Below, piece after piece: positions 18,770 through 27,502 of a stretch of 64,000 nucleotides of DNA. Origin of the DNA: Robertkochia solimangrovi. GTDB lineage: Bacteria > Bacteroidota > Bacteroidia > Flavobacteriales > Flavobacteriaceae. The position numbers and the translations under genes were made by a program. The notes under the pieces were generated by a model, which saw only the letters and a list, made by a program, of their open reading frames with translations, searched no databases and was not told where the DNA came from. The stretch is taken from NCBI RefSeq assembly GCF_007279655.1, contig NZ_QKWN01000002.1:549482-613481 (forward strand). The letters run 5' to 3'. Position 1 is the stretch's first letter. Every line of letters starts with the position of its first letter.

Positions 18770-20497
18770 CTATTTAACCCACAATACCCATTTATCGGCC
18801 GTATAACTTCCACTCAGGTTTGAGCGCTGTTCATTTTTGATCGCTACGTAGCTGGTAGATTTGCGAAGGTATACGTAATAATAATCATTTGCCGGATTTA
18901 TGAAATATTCCGGAGTAAAGCCCCGGTGATCAAGATCCGTCATGAATTCTGTGAAATAGCTTTCCTGAGAAAAAACATTAACGATGAGATAAAAACCTTT
19001 TTCGATGCCTTCCGCAGCAGGAATGGTCTTATAACTACTGTCTTCTCCGAAGACTTCAAGAGTTACTGAATTCTTATCTCCTGTTTTTCCACTCAATGAC
19101 TTTATTATAGAATCCGTTTCCTTAACAAAGGCTGCGGCGGCTTCCTCTTCTGTGAGCACTTGTTTTTGCTCAGGTGTAATCGTCGTGCCTGTAGTAGTCG
19201 TTGTCACCCCTGTTTCTTCTGAAGATGCCATAGCATGTTTATCGTCTGTAGCTTGCTTTTCTTTAGCTCCTGATACTCCCTCATTTGCCGCATCAACCAC
19301 AACTGTAGTGGTATTATTCGTATTTGCTGCAGTTCCATCGTTGTTCACAGCAGTCTGACTCTTAGAATCTGAGCTATTGCCGCCTCCGCCAGCTACAGTA
19401 TAACTGGTTGTACTCGTCTTTTCCGATCCTCCGACAATCGAATAGGAATCATTTGAGGTATCAGCCATATCTGCACTGTCATCTGTATCGTTCTCTGCAA
19501 CGGCATTATTTACTTCCTCTTCTTTATTTTTAGCCTTAACGACCTTACCATTGGTCGGAATAGCATTCTTTCTCATTTTACGAGGTCCGAGATCGATGGT
19601 AGCAATCGCTTCCCAGGTAGACCCAAAGGCTTTATTTGTTTGAGAGCTTCCGTTCTCATAATTGATTCCGATACTGATACCATCACCAAGTTTTACGCCA
19701 ATACCTCCACTGATACCATAAACATTATTATAACCAGCCATGATCCATCCATAATAAGGCATATCCACCATGGAATTGATCCCATACTGCATATCCTGTT
19801 CAGGTAAAGACTTCACATAAGTCAGCGTTCTCCAGTATCCATCTTCAAGCATACCGCCTGCCCATTTAAAAGGTTTGGTATAGGCCAGTTGTGAGGAATA
19901 GATCTTGTCGGAAAAATCGGTGACCTTATTCCCATCATTAAAATTGTAATCGATAAGGTTTTCCGCATAAACTCCCAGATCAAAACTCCCCAAAGTAAGA
20001 TTCATACCCGGCATTAAAAGGAAAAGGAAATCATCCTGATTTTCCAGAATCAAGGGATCTGGTTCAGTAGGATTGATCGCATTTTTGTCAATCCCTCTGC
20101 GGAAAAGTGTCGTATTCAATCCAAATGTCAGCCTGGAATCAAGTCCTAACTGAACGCTATATGCATAGTTAAGGATCAACCCGGAATCTACGAGCAAACC
20201 TAAATTCTGTTGATAAAGACCAAGTCCTGCTCCAGAGTTTTCACTTACTTTACCTGAATAATTCAACAGGAAGGTCTGGGGGGAATTATCCACTCCTGTC
20301 CATTGCACACGGCTCCAGAAACTCACTGATTTCGAATCCTCCCTTACATAACTGTAAGCCGGATTCACCAGAAACTTATTATATCTGGTCAGGTTATGCT
20401 GACGCCAATCGACAATCGGACCGGTGTTTTCAACCTGTGCGGCAACGATTTGGGCAAGCCACACGAATAGTATAGCCAGTAGGTAGTTCTTAGCCAT
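18770..20497 (-). CDS. PorP/SprF family T9SS membrane protein with extended SPOR-like C-terminus
   Basis: This 575-aa protein has a signal peptide (about 1-20) and a PorP/SprF-type outer membrane barrel at about 25-310 (RYNKFLVNPAYSYV). Such proteins help export or anchor type IX secretion substrates that carry a type B sorting domain, and one is encoded just upstream. Ordinary PorP/SprF proteins are about 300 aa. Here about 165 residues of Asn/Ser/Thr/Ala-rich low-complexity linker follow (about 320-485). The last 75 residues (KGFYLIVNVFSQESYFTEF... to WVLWVK) resemble a SPOR fold, which usually binds denuded peptidoglycan glycans; that assignment is by pattern only. The gene is 22 bp downstream of the sorting-domain gene. 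Confidence 0.82.
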   Translation of the reverse strand: MAKNYLLAILFVWLAQIVAAQVENTGPIVDWRQHNLTRYNKFLVNPAYSYVREDSKSVSFWSRVQWTGVDNSPQTFLLNYSGKVSENSGAGLGLYQQNLGLLVDSGLILNYAYSVQLGLDSRLTFGLNTTLFRRGIDKNAINPTEPDPLILENQDDFLFLLMPGMNLTLGSFDLGVYAENLIDYNFNDGNKVTDFSDKIYSSQLAYTKPFKWAGGMLEDGYWRTLTYVKSLPEQDMQYGINSMVDMPYYGWIMAGYNNVYGISGGIGVKLGDGISIGINYENGSSQTNKAFGSTWEAIATIDLGPRKMRKNAIPTNGKVVKAKNKEEEVNNAVAENDTDDSADMADTSNDSYSIVGGSEKTSTTSYTVAGGGGNSSDSKSQTAVNNDGTAANTNNTTTVVVDAANEGVSGAKEKQATDDKHAMASSEETGVTTTTTGTTITPEQKQVLTEEEAAAAFVKETDSIIKSLSGKTGDKNSVTLEVFGEDSSYKTIPAAEGIEKGFYLIVNVFSQESYFTEFMTDLDHRGFTPEYFINPANDYYYVYLRKSTSYVAIKNEQRSNLSGSYTADKWVLWVK

Positions 20498-20519
20498 AAA
20501 GAATAGTTTAGTTCAGGTT

Positions 20520-22670
20520 TCAATTGATCAAAGTTATAGAACCTTTTTTAATATTCTTACCGCCTTTATTGATAAAATAATAGAAAATCGGTGAATTACC
20601 CTGGGTTCCCATCGATTGGGAAGGCCATGTGTTATCATAACTATTTGTCTTCAAAACAGTTGAACCATATGCATCACAGATCACAACTTCCAGCTCAGGA
20701 TCGTTAAGAAATTTCTGAGGTAATTTCCATTTATCATTGATTGAATCGTTATTCGGACTGATTATGTTCGGAATGCTCGTTACATTATTCAATTGAGCTT
20801 CCACCGTTTTCACCACCTTACACTCTCCTACTCCTGCGGTTAAGGTATAAACCCCTTCAGTATCGATCATCAGGATCTCGGAAGTACTCAAAACATTTCC
20901 TTCTGCATCGGTCCATTCATATGAATCTCCGCCGGAAGCCCTTGCTTCAATGACACTACCTTCTGCGAAGGTGATAAAATTACCGGGATAGATGCTAATC
21001 AGATCATTAGATGCAGGTTCCAGTGCTACTGGTTCTGAGGATCTTTGACACCCAACTAATTCAGCAACCACTTCATAATTCCCTTCAACGGAAGTAAGCA
21101 GTGTATTTTCAAGAGAAGATTCTAACAATTCTCCATCTGCATACCAGTTATATATAGCATTTTCAATTGGAGTTGCTGTTAACACCGCGCTTTGCTGACA
21201 TGACAGCTCACTGGTAATCTCCAAAGATACCATCGGTAGTCCGAGCATTACATCAACAGAATTGGAATCGTAGGTGTTTTCCTTGTACACTACTTCCAGC
21301 CAGTAAAGTCCATTAGCCTTATAATCCTGAAGATTCAGGGAAGATGTATGTGTTCCTAATGAGGCGGCATCCTTGTACCAGTTGAAGGTGAAATTATGAA
21401 AAAGTTCTTTTTCAACATTAATCTTATCTCCATTAGACAAGGTAGCTTTGAGATACTTCGTCACCAATTCGGTTGAGGTTGTTTCACAGTCAGTATAGCT
21501 ACTATTAGAATTTACAGCCACTTCAAAGCTTACCGGCTCGTAAACATTAAATACTTGAGACTTCAGGGTTCCGGAACATGCATCGGATGTATAAACCTCA
21601 GCATAATAAGAACCACTTTCTGCTACTTCCAGCGACCGGGTATTGGTATTTGAGATCGGCTGATCATTTTTATACCAAAGCACCTCAGCATTCTGATCGT
21701 CAACACTGATTCCCAAAGTAGCGGTATTTTCACCCAGAATGACAGTATTCAGAGCTGTTGTGGTTTGTACAGCCACCGTTTTATTCTGAGATACCGTAAC
21801 CGTTTCTGATTTAGTGGAACAACCTCCAACATTGGTAACTTTCACATAAAATTCTCCGTAGGTACCTGTCTTTGCATTCAGTTCCAAAGCAGGTGTATAA
21901 TCTGCTAATCCAGCTATTAAGGTACCATTTTTATACCATTGATATTTATAAGTTGCATCATCCTCTGACGCTTCCAGTATAACCGTTGTATCGGCACAGG
22001 CAGAAATACTGTTTTCTCCCAATATACCTATTTCAAAAGAACCTGAAGTCTCCACTTCTACAATATTCGAGTAAACCGCACCGGTACAAGCACCAAGATA
22101 GGCTTCTGCGTAGTATTCCCCCCCTTCAGACACTGTTAATTCAGGTTCCTGTGTGGTAGTGAACTCCACACCATTCTTATACCAGATATAGGAATCCGAA
22201 ACATCCATATCTAAACTGATCAGGGTTTCTGCATTGGAACAAAGGGTATAATTCTCATAGTTATTGAGTACCATTTCAACATTCGGAACAAAATAACCTG
22301 CAAAGCTTGTGGATGCTTCACTGGTCATTGCCGGTGAAGTTGACCGAAGTCGTATACTGTAATTATCTCCCGAGATGTCCTCAGGCATACTGAATTGACT
22401 GGTAAATGTAAACGAATAGTTTTCGTTGGTGATCGTTTTTAAACGCACTGCATTATCAAAACTTCCGTTCTTATCCGATAACTCTATATAAAATTCATTA
22501 TCAGAATTGAATGGCTTCTCTGTAAAACTGAATTCAGCTTTAAAACTATTAAAGCCATCATTAACACATGCATAAGTGTAGGCAAGTTGAGGTTTTCCTA
22601 TTTGCTGTCCGAAAGTCAGGCTTGTCAGCAATAAAAACAACACGGTCGTATTAATTTTTAGTGATTTCAT
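20520..22670 (-). CDS. T9SS type B sorting domain surface protein with Ig-like repeats
   Basis: This 716-aa secreted protein has a signal peptide (KINTTVLFLLLTSLTFGQ, about 4-21). At least five Ig/PKD-like repeats carry the recurring strand [YFV]xWYKxxxxL (YIWYKNGVEF, YQWYKNGTLI, VLWYKNDQPI, FNWYKDAASL, YNWYADGELL). The C-terminus is a gliding-motility-type CTD beginning IPNIISPNNDSINDKWKLP, the type B sorting signal recognised by the type IX secretion system. It is likely a cell-surface adhesin or motility-related protein. I chose the ATG at 22670 because the seven codons upstream add a non-signal-like MPPNLHP leader. The PorP/SprF partner follows 22 bp downstream. Confidence 0.87.
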   Translation of the reverse strand: MKSLKINTTVLFLLLTSLTFGQQIGKPQLAYTYACVNDGFNSFKAEFSFTEKPFNSDNEFYIELSDKNGSFDNAVRLKTITNENYSFTFTSQFSMPEDISGDNYSIRLRSTSPAMTSEASTSFAGYFVPNVEMVLNNYENYTLCSNAETLISLDMDVSDSYIWYKNGVEFTTTQEPELTVSEGGEYYAEAYLGACTGAVYSNIVEVETSGSFEIGILGENSISACADTTVILEASEDDATYKYQWYKNGTLIAGLADYTPALELNAKTGTYGEFYVKVTNVGGCSTKSETVTVSQNKTVAVQTTTALNTVILGENTATLGISVDDQNAEVLWYKNDQPISNTNTRSLEVAESGSYYAEVYTSDACSGTLKSQVFNVYEPVSFEVAVNSNSSYTDCETTSTELVTKYLKATLSNGDKINVEKELFHNFTFNWYKDAASLGTHTSSLNLQDYKANGLYWLEVVYKENTYDSNSVDVMLGLPMVSLEITSELSCQQSAVLTATPIENAIYNWYADGELLESSLENTLLTSVEGNYEVVAELVGCQRSSEPVALEPASNDLISIYPGNFITFAEGSVIEARASGGDSYEWTDAEGNVLSTSEILMIDTEGVYTLTAGVGECKVVKTVEAQLNNVTSIPNIISPNNDSINDKWKLPQKFLNDPELEVVICDAYGSTVLKTNSYDNTWPSQSMGTQGNSPIFYYFINKGGKNIKKGSITLIN

Positions 22671-22963
22671 AGGATGCAGATTTGGTGGCACTTAGTTGAT
22701 TTTAATCTTTTTTAAAATTACCTTTTATCGGTTATTTAGGGCATTTAGTCGATATCGAATATAGCGAATGAATTTTAACATATCGTTTAAATCCTTATTT
22801 TTTCGACGAAATACACTTAAAATATTTGTATTTTTACTATTAACCATCAGAAATAACTTATAAAAATACTGGTAATAGCTAAATTTCAAGCATATACACT
22901 TCCTACAACAATAATTGTAAACTTGTAGTACAACAATTTCACGAAATCGTTAGATTTGAGATT
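22671..22963. other. divergent intergenic region, 293 bp
   Basis: A very AT-rich spacer holding the promoters of the type B protein (minus) and the histidine phosphatase (plus). Apart from the plus-strand -7 box at 22951-22958 I see no RNA, repeat or small gene. Confidence 0.5.
22951..22958 (+). promoter_or_regulatory. -7 promoter box of the histidine phosphatase gene
   Basis: TAGATTTG, an exact match, ends only 5 nt before the ATG at 22964. Transcription would start at or next to the start codon, implying a leaderless or nearly leaderless mRNA. Confidence 0.45.
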
Positions 22964-23494
22964 ATGAAAAACATCATCACCCTCGGTACTTTACTCCTCT
23001 TTACCATTTTACTTTCCTGTTCGGAAAGAAATGCTACCTCTGAAAAAACAAATTCTGAGAACACCACTATTATATATATGATCCGTCATGCCGAAAAGGA
23101 TCGTTCCGATTCCGATAACCGTGATCCGGAACTTACCGAAGAAGGAAAATTACGCGCTCAGAAATGGAAAGATGTGTTCGAACACATAGCCTTGGATAAG
23201 GTGTTCAGTACCGAATACAAGAGAACGCAGGCTACCGCGTCTCCTACTGCAATGGCCAAAGGGTTGGACATTAAAAAAATAGATCCGTCAAACTGGAGCA
23301 AGGAAAACTTTCTTGAAGAAAACAAAGGGTTAAACGTTTTGGTCGTAGGACACAGCAATACGACTCCTGAAATGGTAAATCAACTTATCGGAAATTCAAA
23401 TTTCCCGGAAATACCTGATCATGATAATTCGAGGTTGTATATCGTAACAATACTAGATGGTAAATCTGCTGTTACCGTGCTATCAATCGATTAA
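22964..23494 (+). CDS. histidine phosphatase family lipoprotein (SixA/PGAM-like)
   Basis: A 176-aa protein with a lipoprotein signal (..FTILLSC, lipobox Cys19) and a short branch-1 histidine phosphatase domain. The catalytic RHAEK has His42, the YKRTQATASP segment supplies a second Arg, and VVGHSNTTPE supplies the second catalytic His. It is therefore a membrane-anchored, probably periplasmic, phosphohydrolase; the substrate is not evident. Its closest small relatives are SixA-like proteins, but those are cytoplasmic, so I avoid the name. Its stop codon overlaps that of the convergent DUF6503 gene within a shared TTAA, so there is no room for a terminator. Confidence 0.85.
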   Translation: MKNIITLGTLLLFTILLSCSERNATSEKTNSENTTIIYMIRHAEKDRSDSDNRDPELTEEGKLRAQKWKDVFEHIALDKVFSTEYKRTQATASPTAMAKGLDIKKIDPSNWSKENFLEENKGLNVLVVGHSNTTPEMVNQLIGNSNFPEIPDHDNSRLYIVTILDGKSAVTVLSID

Positions 23495-24249
23495 CACCCA
23501 CTGCAAGGGGACACTTGTACGTCCTGAAGCTCAATCTTAGACAAAAGCTTTAATTCCTGTTTTTCATACAGGCTGTCCAGACTGCTGACCGGAATGGAAA
23601 GATCATCTGTTTTGTAGTTCAGATAGTCAACAAAATCAACACCACCTACATTTCTTCGGTTGTAAGCCTCACGGAATCGCAGTCCACCCCCGTCGGTATT
23701 ATAACCGTAAGCAAGATAATCTATCTTATTATTATTCTTGTTCACCCAATAAACGAAAGTATCTTCAAAATCCTTTCCACCGCCATCCTGATCAAACCAA
23801 ACCTTAATTTTATAATAAGGAATTTCTGCAATAGTAACCTCACCGATCAGGCTTTTATTTACAGCTTTATCCTGGAGACCATAGGGCAATACAGCAAAAT
23901 AATGAACTGAATTCACCGAATTGCTATACTTCACTACCATCGAATCCGGCAAAACAACCTTTTTCCCATCGATCTCTCTGAAAAATCCGTCATTATATAA
24001 TACATCCCTTATAACAGTTCCTGAGGTGTCGGTTTGAAATCGCTCCAGGGTATACAACCCGTCCTTTCTGGTCGCAGTATACGATTTATCCCTAAAATCA
24101 AAAGTTATCGTTTTACCATTAAGTTCATTACTTCCAGTAGCTACAATACTGTTTTCAAGTATTTCAGCTGCATTTTGTTCACAAGATGTAAAGATTACAA
24201 GAAGAAAAAGTAAACTGCTAAATCCGGGGTATTTAATAAATTTTTTCAT
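23491..24249 (-). CDS. DUF6503 family lipoprotein
   Basis: A 252-aa protein with a lipoprotein signal peptide (lipobox ..IFTSC, Cys23). The beta-rich remainder has repeated [13 protein letters not shown] and [24 protein letters not shown] strands, matching the DUF6503 group of Bacteroidota; the function is unknown. The LolA/LppX-like pattern (signal Cys, antiparallel strands, Trp/Tyr-rich) makes a lipid or hydrophobic-ligand binding role possible, but that is a guess. The C-terminus ends CSGC, a small Cys pair. It overlaps the convergent phosphatase gene by 4 bp at the stop codons. Confidence 0.75.
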   Translation of the reverse strand: MKKFIKYPGFSSLLFLLVIFTSCEQNAAEILENSIVATGSNELNGKTITFDFRDKSYTATRKDGLYTLERFQTDTSGTVIRDVLYNDGFFREIDGKKVVLPDSMVVKYSNSVNSVHYFAVLPYGLQDKAVNKSLIGEVTIAEIPYYKIKVWFDQDGGGKDFEDTFVYWVNKNNNKIDYLAYGYNTDGGGLRFREAYNRRNVGGVDFVDYLNYKTDDLSIPVSSLDSLYEKQELKLLSKIELQDVQVSPCSGC

Positions 24250-24314
24250 AGATTCTTAGGACCAATACTATATATTCATTTTAAAATTCCATTTCGGGAA
24301 ATACAAAGATATAA

Positions 24315-24343
24315 TTGCAATTCAATAAATGTTATTAATTTTG
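24315..24343 (+). promoter_or_regulatory. complete promoter of smpB
   Basis: -33 TTG at 24315-24317, 18-nt spacer, -7 box TAATTTTG at 24336-24343. The final G is also the G of a GTG at 24343 that extends the smpB frame, so the GTG cannot be the start. The true ATG at 24352 is only 8 nt from the box, giving a leader of a few nucleotides at most. Confidence 0.65.
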
Positions 24344-24351
24344 TGCTCCTT

Positions 24352-24813
24352 ATGAAGAACAATGTTAACATAAAAAACAAACGTGCCCGCTTTGAATATG
24401 AGATCCTCGATACATATATCGCTGGAATTGTATTAGCCGGTACCGAAATAAAATCCTTACGAAACAGCAAAGCCTCTATTGCTGAGAGCTTTTGTGAGTT
24501 TAATGAAAAAGGAGAATTGTTCGTTATCAACATGACCATCGAGGAATATACACATGCATCTCACTTTAACCACAGACCTAAGAGTGAACGAAAATTGCTG
24601 TTAAACAAACAGGAGTTAAGAAAGTGGCATAAAGCGGTTAAAAATTCAGGAAACACAATCGTACCCCTACGTTTATTCATCAATGATCGGGGTCTCGCGA
24701 AAATGGAGGTTGCACTGGCCAAAGGTAAAAAGCTCTATGACAAACGGGATACCCTAAAGGATCGCGACAATAAACGTGACCTGGATCGGGTAAAAAAAGC
24801 CTTTAATAACTAA
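24352..24813 (+). CDS. smpB: SsrA-binding protein
   Basis: This 153-aa protein binds the tRNA-like domain of tmRNA and brings it to stalled ribosomes for trans-translation. The family pattern is complete: [45 protein letters not shown] near 124-140 and a basic C-terminal tail that enters the mRNA channel. I chose the ATG at 24352 because homologues start MK.N..IKNK and the alternative GTG overlaps the promoter box. The tmRNA gene itself is not visible in this window. It is convergent with pcm, only 8 bp apart. Confidence 0.95.
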   Translation: MKNNVNIKNKRARFEYEILDTYIAGIVLAGTEIKSLRNSKASIAESFCEFNEKGELFVINMTIEEYTHASHFNHRPKSERKLLLNKQELRKWHKAVKNSGNTIVPLRLFINDRGLAKMEVALAKGKKLYDKRDTLKDRDNKRDLDRVKKAFNN

Positions 24814-24821
24814 CAGACTTC

Positions 24822-25463
24822 TTAGTTCTTATCTTCCAGTAACGGAACAAATCTGAAATCACCGAATTCCTTTCTTTCAAAGGATTTCCCTGAAGTTCTG
24901 GTAAAAAGGGTCATAACCTGTACATCGTCTCCGACCGGAATAACCAGCTTTCCTCCTATTTTCAGCTGCGCCAGTAATGGTTTAGGTACGAAAGGAGCGC
25001 CGGCAGTTACGATAATACCATCAAATGGAGCTTCCTCAGGCAACCCTTTATACCCATCACCAAAGATCATCTTTTTAGGTTTATAACCTAGTTTCGGAAG
25101 AAAAAGGTTGGTTCTTTTGAACAATTCCTTTTGGCGTTCAATGCTATATACCAAAGCTCCCTTTTCGATCAACATCGCAGTCTGATAACCGCTTCCAGTA
25201 CCGATTTCCAGTATTTTATCTCCCTTTTTAACTTCTAAAAGTTCGGTTTGAAATGCTACGGTATACGGTTGTGAAATGGTCTGTCCGGCAGCAATCGGAA
25301 ACGCTTTGTCCTGATAGGCATGGTCTTCAAAACTACTATCCATGAATAAATGGCGCGGAATCTTTCGGATGGCATCCAGAACACCCTTGTCTGCTATACC
25401 TTTAGCGGCAACGGTCTCTGCGAGCTTGTTTCGCATGCCCTGATGTTTAAAACTATCTTTCAA
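24822..25463 (-). CDS. pcm: protein-L-isoaspartate O-methyltransferase
   Basis: A SAM-dependent enzyme that methylates L-isoaspartyl residues so that damaged proteins can be repaired. Seen: IPRHLFMDS, the AAGQTISQPYTVA substrate-loop motif and the SAM motif ILEIGTGSGYQTAML, then DGIIVTAGAP. I place the start at a TTG (25463), giving KDSFKHQGMRNKLAE at the N-terminus as in related flavobacterial enzymes. The frame continues to an ATG at 25505, but the extra 14 residues (MLYFLILHLLNDHQ) are hydrophobic and lie in promoter-like AT-rich DNA. Either start gives the same enzyme; the choice is uncertain. Confidence 0.9.
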   Translation of the reverse strand: MKDSFKHQGMRNKLAETVAAKGIADKGVLDAIRKIPRHLFMDSSFEDHAYQDKAFPIAAGQTISQPYTVAFQTELLEVKKGDKILEIGTGSGYQTAMLIEKGALVYSIERQKELFKRTNLFLPKLGYKPKKMIFGDGYKGLPEEAPFDGIIVTAGAPFVPKPLLAQLKIGGKLVIPVGDDVQVMTLFTRTSGKSFERKEFGDFRFVPLLEDKN

Positions 25464-25563
25464 CTGGTGGTCATTTAGGAGGTGTAAAATTAAAAAATAT
25501 AACAAATAACTTCCACTAAATCGTGCAGAATAGTGACTCCGGAAAAAAACTATCCGCTATCAG

Positions 25564-25594
25564 TTGAAAGAATGGCATTATAAACCTATTTTTG
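25564..25594 (+). promoter_or_regulatory. complete promoter of the Gfo/Idh cluster
   Basis: -33 TTG at 25564-25566, 20-nt spacer, -7 box TATTTTTG at 25587-25594, 17 nt before the ATG at 25612. The TTG that could extend the coding frame is the -33 element itself. Confidence 0.65.
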
Positions 25595-25611
25595 TTAAAA
25601 ACACTTATTTT

Positions 25612-26580
25612 ATGCTAAAAGCAGGAGTTTTGGGTGCAGGCCATCTCGGCAAGATCCATTTGAGACTACTCAATCAATCTGATAAATATGAACTCGTCGG
25701 ATTCTTTGATCCCGATGAGAAGAATGCCAAAAAAGTAGCCAAGGAATTCGGTTATAAATATTTTCAAACCATTGAAGAATTGATCGATGCTGTTGATGTC
25801 GTCGATATCGTAACTCCTACTCTTTCGCATTATGATTGCGCCATGGCTGCGATCCAAAAAGGGAAGCATATCTTTCTGGAAAAACCGATTACCAATACGG
25901 TAGAAGAAGCAGAAGCGATTATTCGATCTGCCACTGAAAAAGGAATCAAAGGACAGGTAGGACACGTAGAACGCTTTAATCCTGCCTTTATGTCGATTCG
26001 TGAGAAAGTGGAGAATCCAATGTTCATCGAAACCCACCGTTTGGCTGAATTCAACCCACGCGGTACCGATGTGCCGGTCATTCTCGACCTGATGATCCAT
26101 GATATCGATATCATCCTTAGTGTTGTTCCTTCAAAAGTTAAAAGTGTCAATGCAAGCGGGGTGGCTGTGATCAGTAATTCACCCGACATCGCGAACGCAA
26201 GGATCGAATTCGAGAACGGATGTGTAGCCAACCTTACCGCAAGCCGAATATCGTTAAAGAATATGCGTAAATCCAGGTTCTTTCAAAAGGACGCCTATAT
26301 TTCAGTCGATTTCCTGGAGAAAATGGTAGAAGTGGTCAAGATGAAGGATGCTCCCAAAAAACCGGACGAGTATGCGCTGATTCTTCAAAATGCTGAAGGA
26401 ATTAAAAAACAGATCTATTTCGAAAATCCAAAAGTAGTACAGAACAATGCCATTCTTGATGAACTGGAGAGTTTTGCCGCAGCAATCGAAAACAATACAA
26501 CACCTGCCGTTTCACTTGAACAAGGAACCGAAGCCTTACGGGTGGCCCTTATGATCGTCGAACAGGTAGAAAAAAAATAA
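25612..26580 (+). CDS. Gfo/Idh/MocA family oxidoreductase
   Basis: A 322-aa NAD(P)-dependent dehydrogenase. The Rossmann motif GVLGAGHLGKIHL is at the N-terminus and VDIVTPTLSHYDCA follows. The family EKP motif appears in HIFLEKPITN, near residues 95-104. The catalytic-type HDIDI is near 164-168. Substrates of this family are usually sugars, inositols or related polyols; nothing here identifies one. It is the first gene of a plus-strand cluster, with the hydroxyacyl-CoA dehydrogenase 4 bp downstream, driven by a well-formed promoter. The ATG at 25612 is chosen because the promoter lies within the longer frame. Confidence 0.88.
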   Translation: MLKAGVLGAGHLGKIHLRLLNQSDKYELVGFFDPDEKNAKKVAKEFGYKYFQTIEELIDAVDVVDIVTPTLSHYDCAMAAIQKGKHIFLEKPITNTVEEAEAIIRSATEKGIKGQVGHVERFNPAFMSIREKVENPMFIETHRLAEFNPRGTDVPVILDLMIHDIDIILSVVPSKVKSVNASGVAVISNSPDIANARIEFENGCVANLTASRISLKNMRKSRFFQKDAYISVDFLEKMVEVVKMKDAPKKPDEYALILQNAEGIKKQIYFENPKVVQNNAILDELESFAAAIENNTTPAVSLEQGTEALRVALMIVEQVEKK

Positions 26581-26584
26581 TCAC

Positions 26585-27472
26585 ATGAAAAATATCGCAG
26601 TTATCGGTGCGGGAACTATGGGTAACGGTATAGCACATACTTTCGCTCAGTTTGGTTTCTCGGTACGCCTGATTGATATTTCTGAGACATCGCTGGAAAA
26701 AGGTATTCAAACCATACAGATCAATCTGGACAGGATGATCAAAAAAGGAAGTATCGATGAAGCGGAAAAACAAACCGTATTAAGCAACATTAAAACCTTT
26801 ACAGAGCTACGTTCCGGTGTTTCTGGTGCTGAACTCGTGGTAGAGGCCGCAACAGAAAATGAATCGCTTAAATTAAAGATATTTCAGCAACTGGATGAAT
26901 ATTGCGATCCGGACTCCATACTGGCGACCAATACTTCCTCAATATCTATCACTAAGATCGCTACCGCAGTGAAAAGACAGGATAAGGTCATCGGAATGCA
27001 TTTCATGAACCCGGTACCGATCATGAAACTGGTTGAGGTTATCAGAGGATATAACACATCAGACGAAGTTATGGCTACAGTGATGGAACTATCAAAGTCC
27101 CTTGATAAGATTCCTGTAGCGGTTAATGATTATCCCGGTTTTGTTGCCAACCGAATTTTAATGCCGATGATCAACGAAGCCGTTGAAACACTCTACAATG
27201 GAGTAGCCGGTGTTCAGGAAATCGATACCGTGATGAAACTGGGTATGGCCCACCCAATGGGTCCTTTACAACTGGCAGATTTCATCGGACTCGATGTATG
27301 CCTTTCAATTCTCCAGGTTCTATATGATGGGTTCAAAAATCCTAAATATGCTCCCTGCCCTTTACTGGTGAATATGGTAACCGCCGGTAAACTTGGAGTA
27401 AAATCTGGTGAAGGCTTCTATGATTATTCTGAAAGCCGAAAAGCGGAAAAAGTTTCAGCGAGTTTTAGCTGA
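26585..27472 (+). CDS. 3-hydroxybutyryl/3-hydroxyacyl-CoA dehydrogenase
   Basis: This 295-aa enzyme oxidises (S)-3-hydroxyacyl-CoA with NAD, or runs the reverse. It has the dinucleotide motif VIGAGTMGNGIAHTFA (about 6-21), TNTSSISITKIA, the catalytic-loop GMHFMNPVPIMKLVEVI with the active His, and PGFVANRILMPMINEA. The C-terminal helical domain carries MGPLQLADFIGLDVCLSI. Length fits stand-alone Hbd/PaaH enzymes rather than the FadB fusion. It starts 4 bp after the oxidoreductase gene and is followed after 30 bp by DUF1015. It could serve butanoate, phenylacetate or amino-acid breakdown; the context does not decide. Confidence 0.9.
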   Translation: MKNIAVIGAGTMGNGIAHTFAQFGFSVRLIDISETSLEKGIQTIQINLDRMIKKGSIDEAEKQTVLSNIKTFTELRSGVSGAELVVEAATENESLKLKIFQQLDEYCDPDSILATNTSSISITKIATAVKRQDKVIGMHFMNPVPIMKLVEVIRGYNTSDEVMATVMELSKSLDKIPVAVNDYPGFVANRILMPMINEAVETLYNGVAGVQEIDTVMKLGMAHPMGPLQLADFIGLDVCLSILQVLYDGFKNPKYAPCPLLVNMVTAGKLGVKSGEGFYDYSESRKAEKVSASFS

Positions 27473-27502
27473 GATAAAAATGCAAATTTTTGAAACCACA
27501 TC

